The translations under genes were made by a program, and so were the position numbers. Positions 1 through 9,923 of a DNA stretch of 24,862 bases are shown in pieces (position 1 is the stretch's first letter; the number at the start of each line of letters is the position of its first letter). The DNA lies in assembly GCA_034696485.1 (NCBI GenBank), contig JAQIWT010000283.1, forward strand, positions 1 to 24,862, written 5' to 3'. The DNA comes from Isohypsibius dastychi. Lineage: Eukaryota; Tardigrada; Eutardigrada; Parachela; Isohypsibiidae. The notes beneath the pieces were generated by a model. It made no database searches. It was not told where the DNA came from and saw only the letters and a program-made list of their open reading frames with translations.

Positions 1-31
1 TTATTTCTTCTAACACAACCTTGTTTTCGCA

Positions 32-460
32 ATGTTGTTCAGAATTTTGCTTGTTCATTTGCTCCTGTTCTGTACTACCGAAAAAACCCAATTTGAACTA
101 CGGTTCAAGATGACACAATTTTTTTCTCGTGACATAATTATGGGACTGGTTAAATCTCGAGTTGGAGATGACTTTGTTAGAATGAAAATCTCCTAAATTC
201 TCCATTCCCCAGCGATGAATATCTATGACTCGCGATTCTACGAATTATGTAGGATTGATACTCCTTTCTTCGGAGTTCACTGGATCAACGCCTCTTTCAG
301 GGGTACATCAGATTCTGCTGGAATTCATAGTGTTCCATTTGAAGTGCCACTAGATTCAACATCCGCCTGACATCCGGGTGAATCGATTACGGTAGGCATT
401 AAGCTTGCCGGTTCAACGGGTTTTCAGTGTTGGAACGGTCTAAGTTGTGAGCCAAATTGA
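32..460 (+). pseudogene. Possible secreted-protein gene, last exon interrupted by TGA
   Basis: A putative first exon opens with an ATG at 32 followed by a hydrophobic leader (MLFRILLVHLLLFCTT), as in a signal peptide. A weak GTGACA donor at 129 and a CCCCAG acceptor ending at 212 would join it in phase to an exon starting at 213. That exon reads through residues such as FFGVHWINASF to a TGA at 368-370. The same frame then continues for 29 more protein-like codons, including GFQCWNGLSC, to a second TGA at 458-460. The first TGA is either the true end or a nonsense mutation in a decaying gene. I do not recognise the family. The splice assignment is tentative and an upstream exon outside the window is possible. 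Confidence 0.35.
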
Positions 461-1051
461 GAGAAATATCCAATTCATTCTTTTTCGAATATTTCCGGGA
501 AAAAAATCAACGCTTTCTATCTTTTTTGATATCTTTCTGTATAAAATTCCGAAGGTCTCGTTTTGCTCTGCAGCCCCGTGCATCAATCTCGTCCACCACG
601 GAATATTTTATCTTTGAAATATCCAATTCCTGGTTCGTTGTAATAATTCTTGTCGCAACTGCCATTGTCATATCAGGGTTTTTTACTGTTTTTCTGTGCC
701 GAGAAATGCAATGGGGAAACGGTCCATTTTGTTGTTAACATGCAGACAGCCATCCTAATCCCTATTTTGAGCACACGTTTTCTCGAGAAAGCAGTTGCAG
801 CAGCAAATGACACCCCCATGACGGGTCAAATCAAATAGTCGATGGTTCAGGGTATGCGATGCGTAGCATGTATCGACCACTGACCCCCGGGATGATGATA
901 TCGTTATTTCATTTGATCTATCGTGAATCGTGACGCCGTTTTCATTGCATTCAGCACTGACCGTCTGGTAATGAAAGCCCCCCCCCCCCCTTCGTCAGCG
1001 AAGCCACATCACCAGTAAAAAACAGTCATTTATTAATTCTGCTGATTGATG
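461..1051. other. Intergenic stretch with a poly-C run
   Basis: No convincing exon was found on either strand. The short open frames lack splice logic and family resemblance. A homopolymer of about 13 C lies near 978-990. Confidence 0.5.
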
Positions 1052-1057
1052 TTTATT
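1052..1057 (-). terminator. AATAAA polyadenylation signal of 4TM/PPxY copy A
   Basis: On the minus strand an AATAAA lies about 60 bases past the TGA of copy A. A second AATAAA follows at 1029-1034. Confidence 0.6.
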
Positions 1058-1114
1058 CATTTGTTCAGTGATTTCATTCGCCATCCGCATTTGAGCGACT
1101 GCAAGGACAGTAAA

Positions 1115-1905
1115 TCAGATGTGTTCCATTACGGTAGCATAAGCAGGTAAAGCAATGATATGGCCAGCGGCTGCCTCGGGAACATTGCCGGACAATGAAT
1201 CGTATTGTGGCGGTGATAAATGGCCATACGACGGAGGAGCGTCTTGAACCAACCCGACTGTGTGGAAACCAAAAGGTGTGTCCTTCTCAATATGCAGCAC
1301 AGTCTTTTGCCCATCGTTTTCCGACCTACTCACTTTCATCTCGACATCTTCCACACATGGCTTCCAGCAACATGCGAACTTTTCTCGCTTCTGTAAAGAA
1401 ATACGTGAAATGTTTCCTGGTCAGCTCTAATGGATATGAACAGTCTTACCATGAATTCCTCGTTCGCTGTTTTCGTCGTTTTCACGAGAAATGTTGCGAG
1501 AAGGATACTTGCTGATGTGTTTTCGAGAAACACCATAGAGACAAAGGCCAGAATACATCCACGTTCTAACTGGGGGTTTTGGTCTAAGTAGATGAAATAG
1601 TAGATGCAATAGGCAATGGAAGCAAGGCGGGCAAATACATCGATCCAGAAACGGGCTAAACGCCAAGCGGGGGTTCCAAAATAGCCGTTATGATCTTGAC
1701 GAAGGACGAACAAAGAATATGGTGGTTTGAACCAAAAGACGAAGATGTAGAGGATGGTTGGAATGAACGAAACAAAATACAATAATCCAGTTTGGAATGT
1801 TTCAAGGGAGATTACTGTAACAAACACGACGCAAGAGCCAGAGTAGAGGAACAAGAACATAGGGCACCCGGCATGTTCTTGGAATTGTTCTTGAAATTTT
1901 CCCAT
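1115..1905 (-). CDS. Four-span membrane protein with PPxY tail, copy A (LAPTM4-like layout)
   Basis: Two exons, 1450-1905 and 1115-1390, join in phase across a 59-bp intron (ATG|GTAAGA ... TTTACAG|AAG) to give 243 residues. Four hydrophobic segments fill roughly the first 140 residues, with a basic FKPPYSLF loop and a conserved RFWIDVFAR stretch. The hydrophilic C-terminal tail carries PPSY (204-207), PPQY (212-215) and LPAY (233-236), the class of motif bound by WW domains such as those of Nedd4-type ubiquitin ligases. Four spans plus tail PPxY motifs match the layout of LAPTM4/5 lysosomal proteins, but I see no diagnostic sequence identity. A role in endolysosomal sorting is therefore only an inference. 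The first 20 residues differ from copy B and are encoded by short repeated AAGAACATG-type units. The start ATG aligns with that of copy B. Confidence 0.75.
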
Positions 1906-2130
1906 GTTCTTGAAATTGCAAAGAATAATTTCCGATGAAACTAATTCCGCACGAACGAATACTTGGAAGCGGAGTTTGGTTCAATGAAATTTAAGTCATG
2001 GTTGCATCAGCTTATTTTGCCCCGCAGCATTTTTCGCGATTTTCTCCGTCTTGGTTCTTAACGTCGAAATAGAAATGTCGTTTCATCAGCTGTTTCATCA
2101 GCTCGGCATCAGATCGCAGCTCACGTGGGC
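1906..2130 (-). promoter_or_regulatory. 5' flank of copy A, duplicated at copy B
   Basis: The stretch at about 2005-2125 resembles 13420-13540 upstream of copy B. Shared features are a GCATTTTxCGCGxTTTTCTCC block, TTTCATCAGC and TCAGATCGCAG-like words, in the same order. The duplication therefore carried upstream sequence along with the gene. No TATA box is assigned. Confidence 0.5.
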
Positions 2131-2690
2131 GCTCGAGGGCAATTTGATTGTACCGCAAACTGTGAACCAATATTTTTGAGAAAGAAACCTTATTTGGAGT
2201 GCATTTATTGCGTTAAAAACATCACTGAAAGTGACGTCACCATGTTCAACGGCCTAGACTGTTACCAAACACAACATTTTGTAGATGCTCTGTTCGCATG
2301 CTTCCTCCTCGTTTTCAAGCAGCTAAAGCTTAGTCAGCCAACTGACCCTACGCACAGATTCCAACGAAACCCGTACCGGGAACAAGGGCATTCCACATTT
2401 ATTCCATTCCGAAAGCTAGAGGGACCATGAGCGGCCGTATCTCAAGTCCGAAAACACGTATGTAGCACAACATGCACACAGAAAATAATCCACACGCGGT
2501 TGTGATCAGCGGCATCACTCGTACTGCAAAGAGTTCGAGGACAGACGAGATGCGCTACCGTTCCTTAACAAGTGAACTTGTAGCGAGTCCAAAACCCTGT
2601 TTTTCACAGAAAAGGCCAATGCCAGTCTGACCGTGTTACAGTACGTGACCAGTCCATGACAACAGGCAGATGACCTCGAGAGAAGCTACG
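2131..2690. other. Intergenic, no gene recognised
   Basis: The open frame at 2125-2430 lacks splice signals and family features. Nothing else is supported here. Confidence 0.4.
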
Positions 2691-2785
2691 TGTGCTCCAA
2701 AATTTACGGCCCACCCTACGCATCTAACACATACAATCAGATGCTAGGGGGGCGGGGGAGGGGCTGTGAATCGTGGAGGACATGT
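2691..2785. repeat. Foldback repeat with G-rich loop, copy 1 (degenerate)
   Basis: The left arm reads CAAAATTTACGGCCCACCC. The right arm, read in reverse complement, is a diverged version (CCACGATTCACAGCCCC). Between them lies a spacer of about 45 bases with a run of G-rich bases. The arms and spacer order match the better preserved element at 15584-15686. Confidence 0.6.
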
Positions 2786-3059
2786 ATAAGAAGGGATGAA
2801 CTCAAGTCATCCAATTACCACAAAACTACAGTCTCATGGATGACATTGACGAGTTTGAGGCCTTATTTTTTCGTCTTTCTGTCCAGGACATGGAATGAAT
2901 CAAAACATGCCCAGCAAATTATCTGCGAGAATTCCGCTGAGTCAAAACCAACACTTTTGAACTTGAATTTTGCTTGACAAATTCAACTTCTTCACTGACT
3001 TACAGGAAGGAGCAACCACTGCTGAGCGGCAGCGTAAGTGAAGTGATGGTCATCACTGA
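2786..3059. other. Short intergenic segment
   Basis: No gene or repeat is supported here. Confidence 0.35.
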
Positions 3060-3296
3060 TGGTCTTTGAACAGCCTCACCACGAATCGATTGAAATTTAC
3101 GTCGTTTCAGCAAAAGATGTTGCGAGGATGATAACTGAAATAGTTTTCGAGAAACAGTAGAATGACAAGGGTTGGAAGCCATAAGGGAAGCCGTTTGGGA
3201 AATAAGGATTTTGATCGAAGATGGAATAATAGATGTAATAAGCAACGCAGGCCAGACGAGCGAATAAGTCGATCCAGAAACGGACTAAACACCAAG
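3060..3296 (-). pseudogene. 4TM/PPxY family fragment, copy C
   Basis: On the minus strand the segment encodes LVRFWIDLFARLACVAYYIYY followed by FDQNP, matching the third span and loop of copies A and B. One codon is missing. The frame is lost across the fourth span, although the nucleotide match (CTTGTCATTCTxCTGTTTCTCGA) continues. At the low-coordinate end it retains a motif like the intron donor of copy A (ATTCGTGGTGAGGCTGTTCA against ATTCATGGTAAGACTGTTCA). The N-terminal half and the PPxY exon are absent, so this is a truncated and frameshifted relic. Confidence 0.75.
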
Positions 3297-3585
3297 CGCA
3301 ATCCCATTATGACAGATTTGTTCTCCGGTGATCGTTTGGCAAAATTCATTGTATCATCTCGATTGACGATAAAACCACAATTCCCGGTACATCAACAAGT
3401 TTAGCAGAAGCTGCATGTCTTGAGTAACAAATAAACCCAGAAGTAACCGTCAGCAAGTTCTTCTGCAGACGTTCAACCATATCCTCCTGAATTTTCCCAA
3501 AACAGATTGCAAATTATCAGCTTCGGTAGTTCGCAAGTGTCAGTTTGGACTCTTTCGGTTTGGGATTCTGACTTCTAGAATCTCT

Positions 3586-3650
3586 GGAGCTTAAGGATTA
3601 ATCTTAAGGAGCTTAAGGATTAATCTTTAATCTTAAGGAGCTTCTCAACT
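3586..3650. repeat. Short tandem repeat, about 22-bp unit
   Basis: The unit GGAGCTTAAGGATTAATCTT occurs twice in direct succession, followed by a partial third copy (TAATCTTAAGGAGCTTCTC). Confidence 0.7.
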
Positions 3651-4598
3651 TCTGTCATCCGAATTCTCAGTGCGTTCTTGAATTCCAAGGTCCTGACTCG
3701 CAAGTCGATCCAGAAACTTCGAAGATCTTACAACGGAACCAGCACTGTATTTGGTCAGATAGACGAAAAATTCCGGAAATCATGGAGTGCGAAAACCAAG
3801 TTCAAATTTGACTCAGTGGAAAACATGAACTGATAGTCTCCAGACACTGATGAGGAAAACCAGATTTTATTAACCAATGCAAATGCTGTGAAGGTATGGC
3901 CACGCTTTTAGTTAGCAAACCGCGGCCGAACATTCCCGGCTGGGGTGGCGGGAGCCACTACGGCAACCCTAGCTTGCAATGCGTAGATTGTTTGCCAAAT
4001 CAAAATACTCGCTACTTGCGGACACCACTAGTGAGCCGTAATAAAAACCGTCAAAAACTAGTGAGTTACGTGGGATAGTCACTGAACCACAACAAGTAGC
4101 ATTCAAAACTTACGAAACAGCATTTGTTGAAGCCATTAATGCAACTAATTGAAAATAAATCGTCGAATGCTGAACAGGAGTCACCAGAATACGTCGGTTC
4201 TCCAAAATCAAGTAAAGTCAGGCAGATTTCTGAACAACTCTGAAAGAAGCAATTTTTACTTCGTGTCACAGCATTTTGAGAAGGAACACGCCATACCCCT
4301 CGTGAAATGGCAACACTTGTGAATTCTAGCATGACGACTCAGAGGGCAGGTCTCTACTGCATTCCATCCAGCTAATGGCCCTCGATCACGAGAAATCTTG
4401 ACCATGCTACCCATTCGTGGATAGGATTCTCCTAAGGAAACAATGGAATTCTGAATAAGAACGGGAATCGAAGAACATCTGCTTCTCGCTTCTGAACGCA
4501 GAAGTCGTCCGGATTTCAGGCAAACCCAGAACTGCGTATGTCCATCTGAAAATACAAATTTTGTGAACGGTTCTGGTAGTTTTAGATAAGAGCCACAG
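3651..4598. other. Intergenic, possible unassigned exon only
   Basis: A segment near 4117-4205 on the plus strand lies between a CAG and a GTAAAG and is open, but it has no recognisable family. No other gene is supported in this stretch. Confidence 0.35.
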
Positions 4599-4604
4599 TT
4601 TATT
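4599..4604 (-). terminator. AATAAA polyadenylation signal of the BTB gene
   Basis: A minus-strand AATAAA lies about 45 bases after the stop codon of the BTB-BACK-propeller gene. Confidence 0.7.
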
Positions 4605-4646
4605 TAATGGCAAACTGAATGGACCAACTTATGCGATTTGAATGAA

Positions 4647-7268
4647 TTATTCACCATAAAGGACAGCTTGCCCCACTGGATTAACCGAAATTTCTCTGCA
4701 TCCCCGAAGCTGATCAAGTGGAATGTCAACTTTCACTTCACTGAGCTCATTAGTCCTGGTATCGAATCGAGTCACCTTCCCACGCTCTTGAAGAAAAAAG
4801 ATTGAGCACAGCCCGACGCTGGTTCCGCCCGATAAAGGGTCGTCAAGGTCAATACGAAATTCGACATCGGATGTTGTCATCTCCACACATACAACAAAGC
4901 CCTTGTCGCCTCTCGTTCGACCAGAGATGTACAACTTCCCAGCAAGTATACTGTAACCGAATAAAGTTTCCCCTGTAGAAACAAACACTGTCCAGCGATG
5001 AGTTCAGGGAACCAACAATGAATAATGGCCAGAGTAAAAGATTTTCAAAAGAATGATACAGCAAACTTACGCCGGTCAGAACCACCTTCACGACATAAAA
5101 CAAGATCCCAGCGTTTTTCTGGAACGTTCAGTCGAAACAGGTCGAAACGGTTTGGATATCGGGGGGTTCGACCGTCGTATCCAAATACCGAAACAACGTA
5201 AAAGGCACCATCGTCACTTTCAGCATGGAGCAGCTCGTCTCGCCAAGTGCGGCCTTTGTAAACTAACTCCGGATATTCAGGTAGGACTTTGATCTTCTTT
5301 GATTGAATGTCCAAAAGCATTGGTATTCGTTCTTCATTACACGACATCAAATAACCACCGCTCAGTCCTGTGAATATGTTGTTATTGCTGTACACACACA
5401 GCAAGCCAATTCAACTCAAATCACCTCCGTTTCTTGAACCAATTCTCGGCTGAAAGATACTGCTCCCTCCAGTCGACTCAAGCTTACTCATGAAAACTTT
5501 GAGGCCTTCACTTGATGGATTTCGGTCAATATCACTCCATCGGATTCGTGCTGCAAATTCGGCCAAATAACACTCGCGTGACGAATCCACGGCTACCCGT
5601 CGACTGAGCGCTCGTACAACATCCGTTTCTGGGCCAAAATCTACATCATCGCTCTCGAGAACCTCAACTACCTGGATAAACAATATGCATGTTCGTTGTC
5701 TAATAAATGGAAATAACACTCACAAACTCAAATGACATATCCATCAGACAATCATCGCAGTTGAAAAGATCGGCAATGTGCTCCATTACTCGACGTTTGT
5801 ACATTGGAATCAGCAGTTTCAGCCCGTCATATTGATCGAGAAAACGGAGTACTTTGTAGCAACTCACTCCATCGAACTTCTCCGTAATTTCTGACAGAAA
5901 CGTCGTGGTAGCAGTGACCAGAGATTTGATATCCAGGAAATCTGCCGCAGTGTAAACTGACAGGATATTGACTTCATCTAGGGCAATGCGACCAGTATAC
6001 ACAAAGTCAACCAGCCTACAACACAATTTGTATCCATGTCAAAGAATACAGATAACGAGAAGGCTGTGCGGGCAACCTTTTTACTATGCCATAATTTCAC
6101 TTACGGAATGAGTATCTCATGGGGAATGTTGAAATTGAGCCCGGAGCCACCACGATGAAGCTTGGAAGACAGGCGAGTTTTGATGACAGAACTCACTGCA
6201 CAAAGAACCAGAGAGTGACATGGAGTTGCAAAAGTGCTTCCTCTGCCACGAATCTCCGAATCACAAAGTGAACCACACTTTTGAAATTCGATGATCCGTG
6301 TTTGAAGACTGTCAAGATGGCTTCTATCCTGATACTTCAAGCAATCCAGCGGAGTCGTACAGGACAACTTCGCGTATTGAAAGGGCCCATCCCAGAGAAG
6401 AATTTCTCGGTCGAAAGTGGGAGTCATCGACGGCTCGGCCTGTTCCGTTTGGCTCGAGCAGTTTGAAGTCGAACCGCTGACGTGTCGGCAAAGTTCGAAA
6501 CGCAAAGCAATCACTTTCATAAAACAACTGAAAAACAGTTTTCAAAAATCAATCGTTCACGTTCGTTCATGTGGATCAGGGTAATTTGAATAACTTACTC
6601 TCTCTCTTCATGAAGTGCATCTTGGGCTTTCCGCAACTGTTCCTCAAGTTCAGTCGTACAATCGTCCACTGCATCAGATTCTAACTGCTTCACAGCCTAC
6701 AAAAGGTTCTTGCGTGCAGGGTTCGAATAAACATCATGAAAGTAATAGACATGTCTTCGGAAAACGCCATTCTGCACTCTGCAAATTACCGTCAAAATTC
6801 GTGATATCTTACCGGTTGAGAGTCAGTTGCATTATCGGGTTCGATGTTAAGCGGTGAACTCGAATATTGCTTCCCCGTGAGAACAAGGTAAGCTTCCTCA
6901 ACACCGATGATGCCTGTCGCTAGCTGTTCTAGCACAGTTCGAACCGACGGATGAGTGTCCATTCTCGGTAGATCAACGTCCTCATCACGGCAGATTCGTT
7001 TACTCTGTTTACCCGGAGTGTTGCCCTCAAAGATGCAAGGAACATTCGGATAATTGTGGAGTAGGCCGATGCTCCTCTTCTGCCGTGAGATATCTGCGGT
7101 AGATCCGCATTCCTGGACATTGCCGAGGCTTGCCTCTTCACCACGATTGTGTTGTGGCTCCGATGCGTTTCGAAAATCAGTTACAAAATTGTACGGCTGG
7201 TTTACAGCCAGCGAAGGGGGCTGGTTTGGAGGAGCGTCTGATTCAAAACCAGTTGGGAATGCATCCAT
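4647..7268 (-). CDS. BTB-BACK protein with kelch-like C-terminus
   Basis: Seven exons splice in phase: 6813-7268, 6599-6696, 6105-6527, 5724-6015, 5425-5671, 5071-5367 and 4647-4972. All junctions are GT-AG and the product is 712 residues. The first 260 or so residues are a long hydrophilic extension with no known domain, including an acidic helical piece (ELEEQLRKAQDALHEER) in exon 2. A BTB/POZ domain starts near residue 266 (CHSLVLCAVSSVIKTRLSS, then LVDFVYTGRIALDEVNIL). A BACK-like helical region follows at about 370-480. The last 220 or so residues form short strand-rich segments (SGGYLMSC, VVSVFGYDGRTP, FDLFRLNVPEKRWDLV) like degenerate kelch blades, too few for a full six-bladed ring. 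BTB-BACK-kelch proteins usually recruit substrates to Cullin-3 ligases, and that role is inferred here. The start is the first ATG of exon 1. Confidence 0.85.
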
Positions 7269-7761
7269 GATATAGAACTAAGACTGAAAAGATCTGCGAA
7301 CTCTGGCACAACGATTTACAAAAAGCTTGTAATTCCAGAATCGAGATCTACTGTTTGATCCTGTTCAATAGAACCAGTCCGATTTCGTTCAGTCCGCTCG
7401 CGACAGAACGAAACGAACTTGAATCGAACCAACCCCCCTTTCGGGTGTTTGATGAACAACAGCATAAGTCTCGACTAAGCTACCCCCAGGTCGTTTTTTC
7501 GAATCCCGCCCCCCCCCCTTCCCCCACCTGCAGGCAAATGGCTAGGTTAACCATCCACAGATGCATAAGATTTTCAATACCGTGGGGGTCGGTAGCTCCA
7601 GTCACTTGATCTACCATGGTACAGATTCCATAATTATACAGTCTGTAGTCGTAATTCCGCCAGTTTGGCTTTTGTCAGCTTTTCGCCTCACGGTAGGCAA
7701 AGATATGTTCGTTTTTATGGAATTGTTACGGGAGTGAACCGGTAAAACGTTGATCTAAAGA
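7269..7761. other. Upstream region of the BTB gene with C-rich runs
   Basis: No exon was recognised. A C-rich stretch lies near 7507-7528. The segment probably contains the 5' UTR and promoter of the BTB gene, but no TATA box or initiator is assigned. Confidence 0.4.
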
Positions 7762-7815
7762 AATCATGTTCAAAGATAACAATACAATCGCTAAAAACTT
7801 AATTGCGGTCATCAT
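7762..7815 (-). pseudogene. Orphan signal-peptide exon of the globin family (relic 1)
   Basis: Read on the minus strand from 7815, the sequence encodes MMTAIKFLAIVLLSLN. It aligns codon for codon with the leader of the intact globin at 8807-9923 (MMNSIKCIFLAVVLLSLS). The match stops near 7762, and no further globin exons follow at lower coordinates. The piece looks like a duplicate of the promoter and first exon that lost, or never received, the gene body. Confidence 0.75.
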
Positions 7816-8335
7816 GTTTAACCAGCTTCGAGAAAATCCGAACTGCTAAGTACAGGTTCGACCTATATTCATTATATCAATGCACTGCGTTGTTTTTCTT
7901 GGACAAACAAACGCGTTGGTCCACTTAGTGCTATCGTGTATTTCAAAATGTACTGCGGTTCGAGGTTCATAGGGGCAGTCGTATGACGTCACAATTCTAT
8001 CCAGTTGGTCGCTCCAAGCACCAATGAAAATTGAGCATTTTGTTGGCCAATCCAAGATTTTATCCGTTCCAGTGGTTGTAACGCAACCAAATTCCATTGG
8101 TCAGTTCGATGTAAACAACTGACGTCAGCCGGCCGCCCACCACATTGTCGAACCGCAGTACCTTTTGAAATGCACGATAACTAAGCGGCGACCGAAATAA
8201 TAATTTTCGTTGCACATACATTTAATGAGCGATTGTTTCAAATTTATTGTTTTCGTTAAAGCAATACATCGATACGTTCTATCAAGTCAAAGCAGTTGAG
8301 TGATCTGATTAATCAAATTCATAAAGCTTTTGTTA
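7816..8335. repeat. Duplicate of the globin divergent promoter, split by a MITE
   Basis: Sequence on both sides of the MITE matches 9924-10200 in order. Shared words include AACCAGCTTC, CTTGGACAAACAAACGC (CTTGAACAAACAAACGC in the other copy), CCACTTAGTGCT, ACTAAGC, TTTAATGAG and TTATTGTTTTCGTTA. When the 244-bp MITE is removed, the two blocks are collinear. Confidence 0.8.
7934..8177. mobile_element. MITE with 30-bp TIRs and TA target duplication
   Basis: The 244-bp element is bounded by TA at 7932-7933 and 8178-8179. Its ends are inverted repeats matching at 28 of 30 positions (left begins TCGTGTATTTCAAAA; right, in reverse complement, begins TCGTGCATTTCAAAA; both continue into GTACTGCGGTTCGA). 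Weaker inverted similarity continues inward to TGACGTCA words at both ends. It has no ORF. The empty site is visible in the paralogous promoter near 10039, where the flanks join as GTGCTAACTAAG with a single TA. TA duplication and small size fit a non-autonomous Tc1/mariner-type element. Confidence 0.88.
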
Positions 8336-8417
8336 ATCATTTGATTTGGGTGTCATTTGTCCTGAACCATGAACTATCATAACTCCAGTTGGGACGTCCT
8401 CCCTCTTGCTACTGATA

Positions 8418-8608
8418 TCGTGCATTTCAAAAAGTACTGCGGCTCGAGCTCTACAGGGGGCAGTCGTATGACATCACACACCCGTCAAGCTGGTCGATCC
8501 AGGCACCAATGAAAATTGAGCTTTCTGCTGGCATATCCGTTTTGTCACCATTCTCATTGGTTTTAAGGCAATTCCATTGGTCAGTTCGATTTTAAAAACT
8601 GCTACGTC
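8418..8608. mobile_element. Second copy of the same MITE, right end missing
   Basis: It starts after a TA at 8416-8417 with TCGTGCATTTCAAAAAGTAC. It matches the first copy through CAATGAAAATTGAGC and CCATTGGTCAGTTCGAT, in the same orientation. Similarity ends near 8608 before the right inverted repeat, so this copy is truncated. Confidence 0.8.
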
Positions 8609-8806
8609 GTTGTTTTCTTGAAAAACGATGACACATGCGTGAGGTGGTGCTCCCCGAAGAACCTATTCGGAACCCAAGACTTATTTCGCACCTCCTATTT
8701 CAGGCCGTATCAATGAAATGAAACATCTAGTTTTTTTTTGGAATTATTCTGATGAGTCATTCTCAGGATTCAGGAGAACAAAACCCACTTAAGGGTAAAA
8801 ATTAAA
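8609..8806. other. 3' flank of globin S2
   Basis: No gene is seen here. Minus-strand transcription of the globin would end in this stretch, but no canonical AATAAA was identified. Confidence 0.35.
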
Positions 8807-9923
8807 TTAATGCGTAATGCCTGCTCCGTCAACGGCTTGGCCACGTCCCAAGCACGAACGTCCGTACAGATCCGCGTAATGCCAGTTATCCACATTGATC
8901 AACCGCACCACTTCCCGAACTGACGCTTCCATATCACTTGTCCAGTGAGACAATGGGTAGAACTTTCTTATGGACAGTAGCTCAGGTGCACCGAATTTCT
9001 TAAACAAGAGCCACATAGCAAGTATGGAAATCACATTGCAGAGATCAGACTTACCAGAAACCATCCAAGGTTGATGACCTTTTGGCCACCTGGTTCTTGA
9101 TTTTGCCGGTAGTGAATATTCGCTGCATTATCAATTGCCGTGGCGTAACTTTCTGAATAATACCACACTAATACTGTTAAGAAATTGAATGATAGGCCAA
9201 TGGTACCTGGGTTCTGTGATGTCAATGCAACTGAAAACAGAAAAAATCAAAATGGTGAGAGCTTTACCGAGCTTGGATAAGGTCACTTACCCAGCTGGTC
9301 TGCGACAGACCTGGAAAAGATCAACACTTTGACTATCTCAAGACCTTTCATGTGAATTTGGATACTGACCCTCCAATTGAGCTGGCCAACCGAGGCGTGG
9401 ATGGTTGCGTGAAAAGCTGGTTCGCCGGGAAGTCCAACAGAGCAGCTGTATCTGGATACCAGGTCGTGAATCTGATACGAATTTAAACACGGAGAAATAA
9501 ATTACAGCAGTACAGTCACGGGACGATCGCATACCGAACTATTATTTCAGCAGCTAGAACAGTCAGGCCCAAACTGTCCGAGACGTTGCTTGCCACAGCA
9601 GCCAGATGGAGTGCATCAACCACTGTCTTCTGTGCAAGCTGTAGTGAACGGACTGTGATGCCTGAAAAAGGATCCACTTGTTGCCCAACACTCGATGTGA
9701 ACAGCGCTTTTTCTTGTGGATTTTTCGATGGAGATTTCGGTGAGGGCTTCGTCGGACGAACAACCACCCTTCGAGTAAAGATGTTATGAAAAATTTGAAT
9801 ATGTATATAATGGTCCGGGACTTACGCTCTTGGCGTGCGAGAATGATGGCGTGAACCCTGGGCAATCACGCTCAAAGATAATAGTACGACCGCTAAAAAG
9901 ATGCACTTGATTGAGTTCATCAT
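8807..9923 (-). CDS. Secreted divergent globin S2
   Basis: Seven exons (9826-9923, 9535-9768, 9370-9471, 9291-9310, 9207-9230, 9055-9152, 8807-8998) with introns of 54-63 bp encode 255 residues. A signal peptide (MMNSIKCIFLAVVLLSLSVIAQ) is followed by a basic Pro/Ser-rich linker and a globin-like fold. Helix B-C reads AAEIIVRFTTWYPDTAALLDF; C2 Pro and CD1 Phe are present. Helix F reads AIDNAANIHYRQNQEP, with His 48 residues after CD1 Phe, the expected place for proximal F8 His. The position expected for distal E7 (IGGSV against HGxxV) is Ile. The intron splitting the Arg codon before FTTWYP, phase 2, matches the classical B12.2 intron of globins; a phase-0 intron lies in helix G. The mature chain has one Cys (241). 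Heme binding and extracellular oxygen or redox roles are inferred. Confidence 0.75.

Noticed and set aside
1195-1515. 106-codon plus-strand frame
   Set aside because: It is antisense to the tail exon and intron of 4TM copy A.
4066-4332. 88-codon minus-strand frame, considered for a THAP-type zinc finger on either strand
   Set aside because: The Cys/His spacing does not fit the THAP pattern and no exon structure is present.
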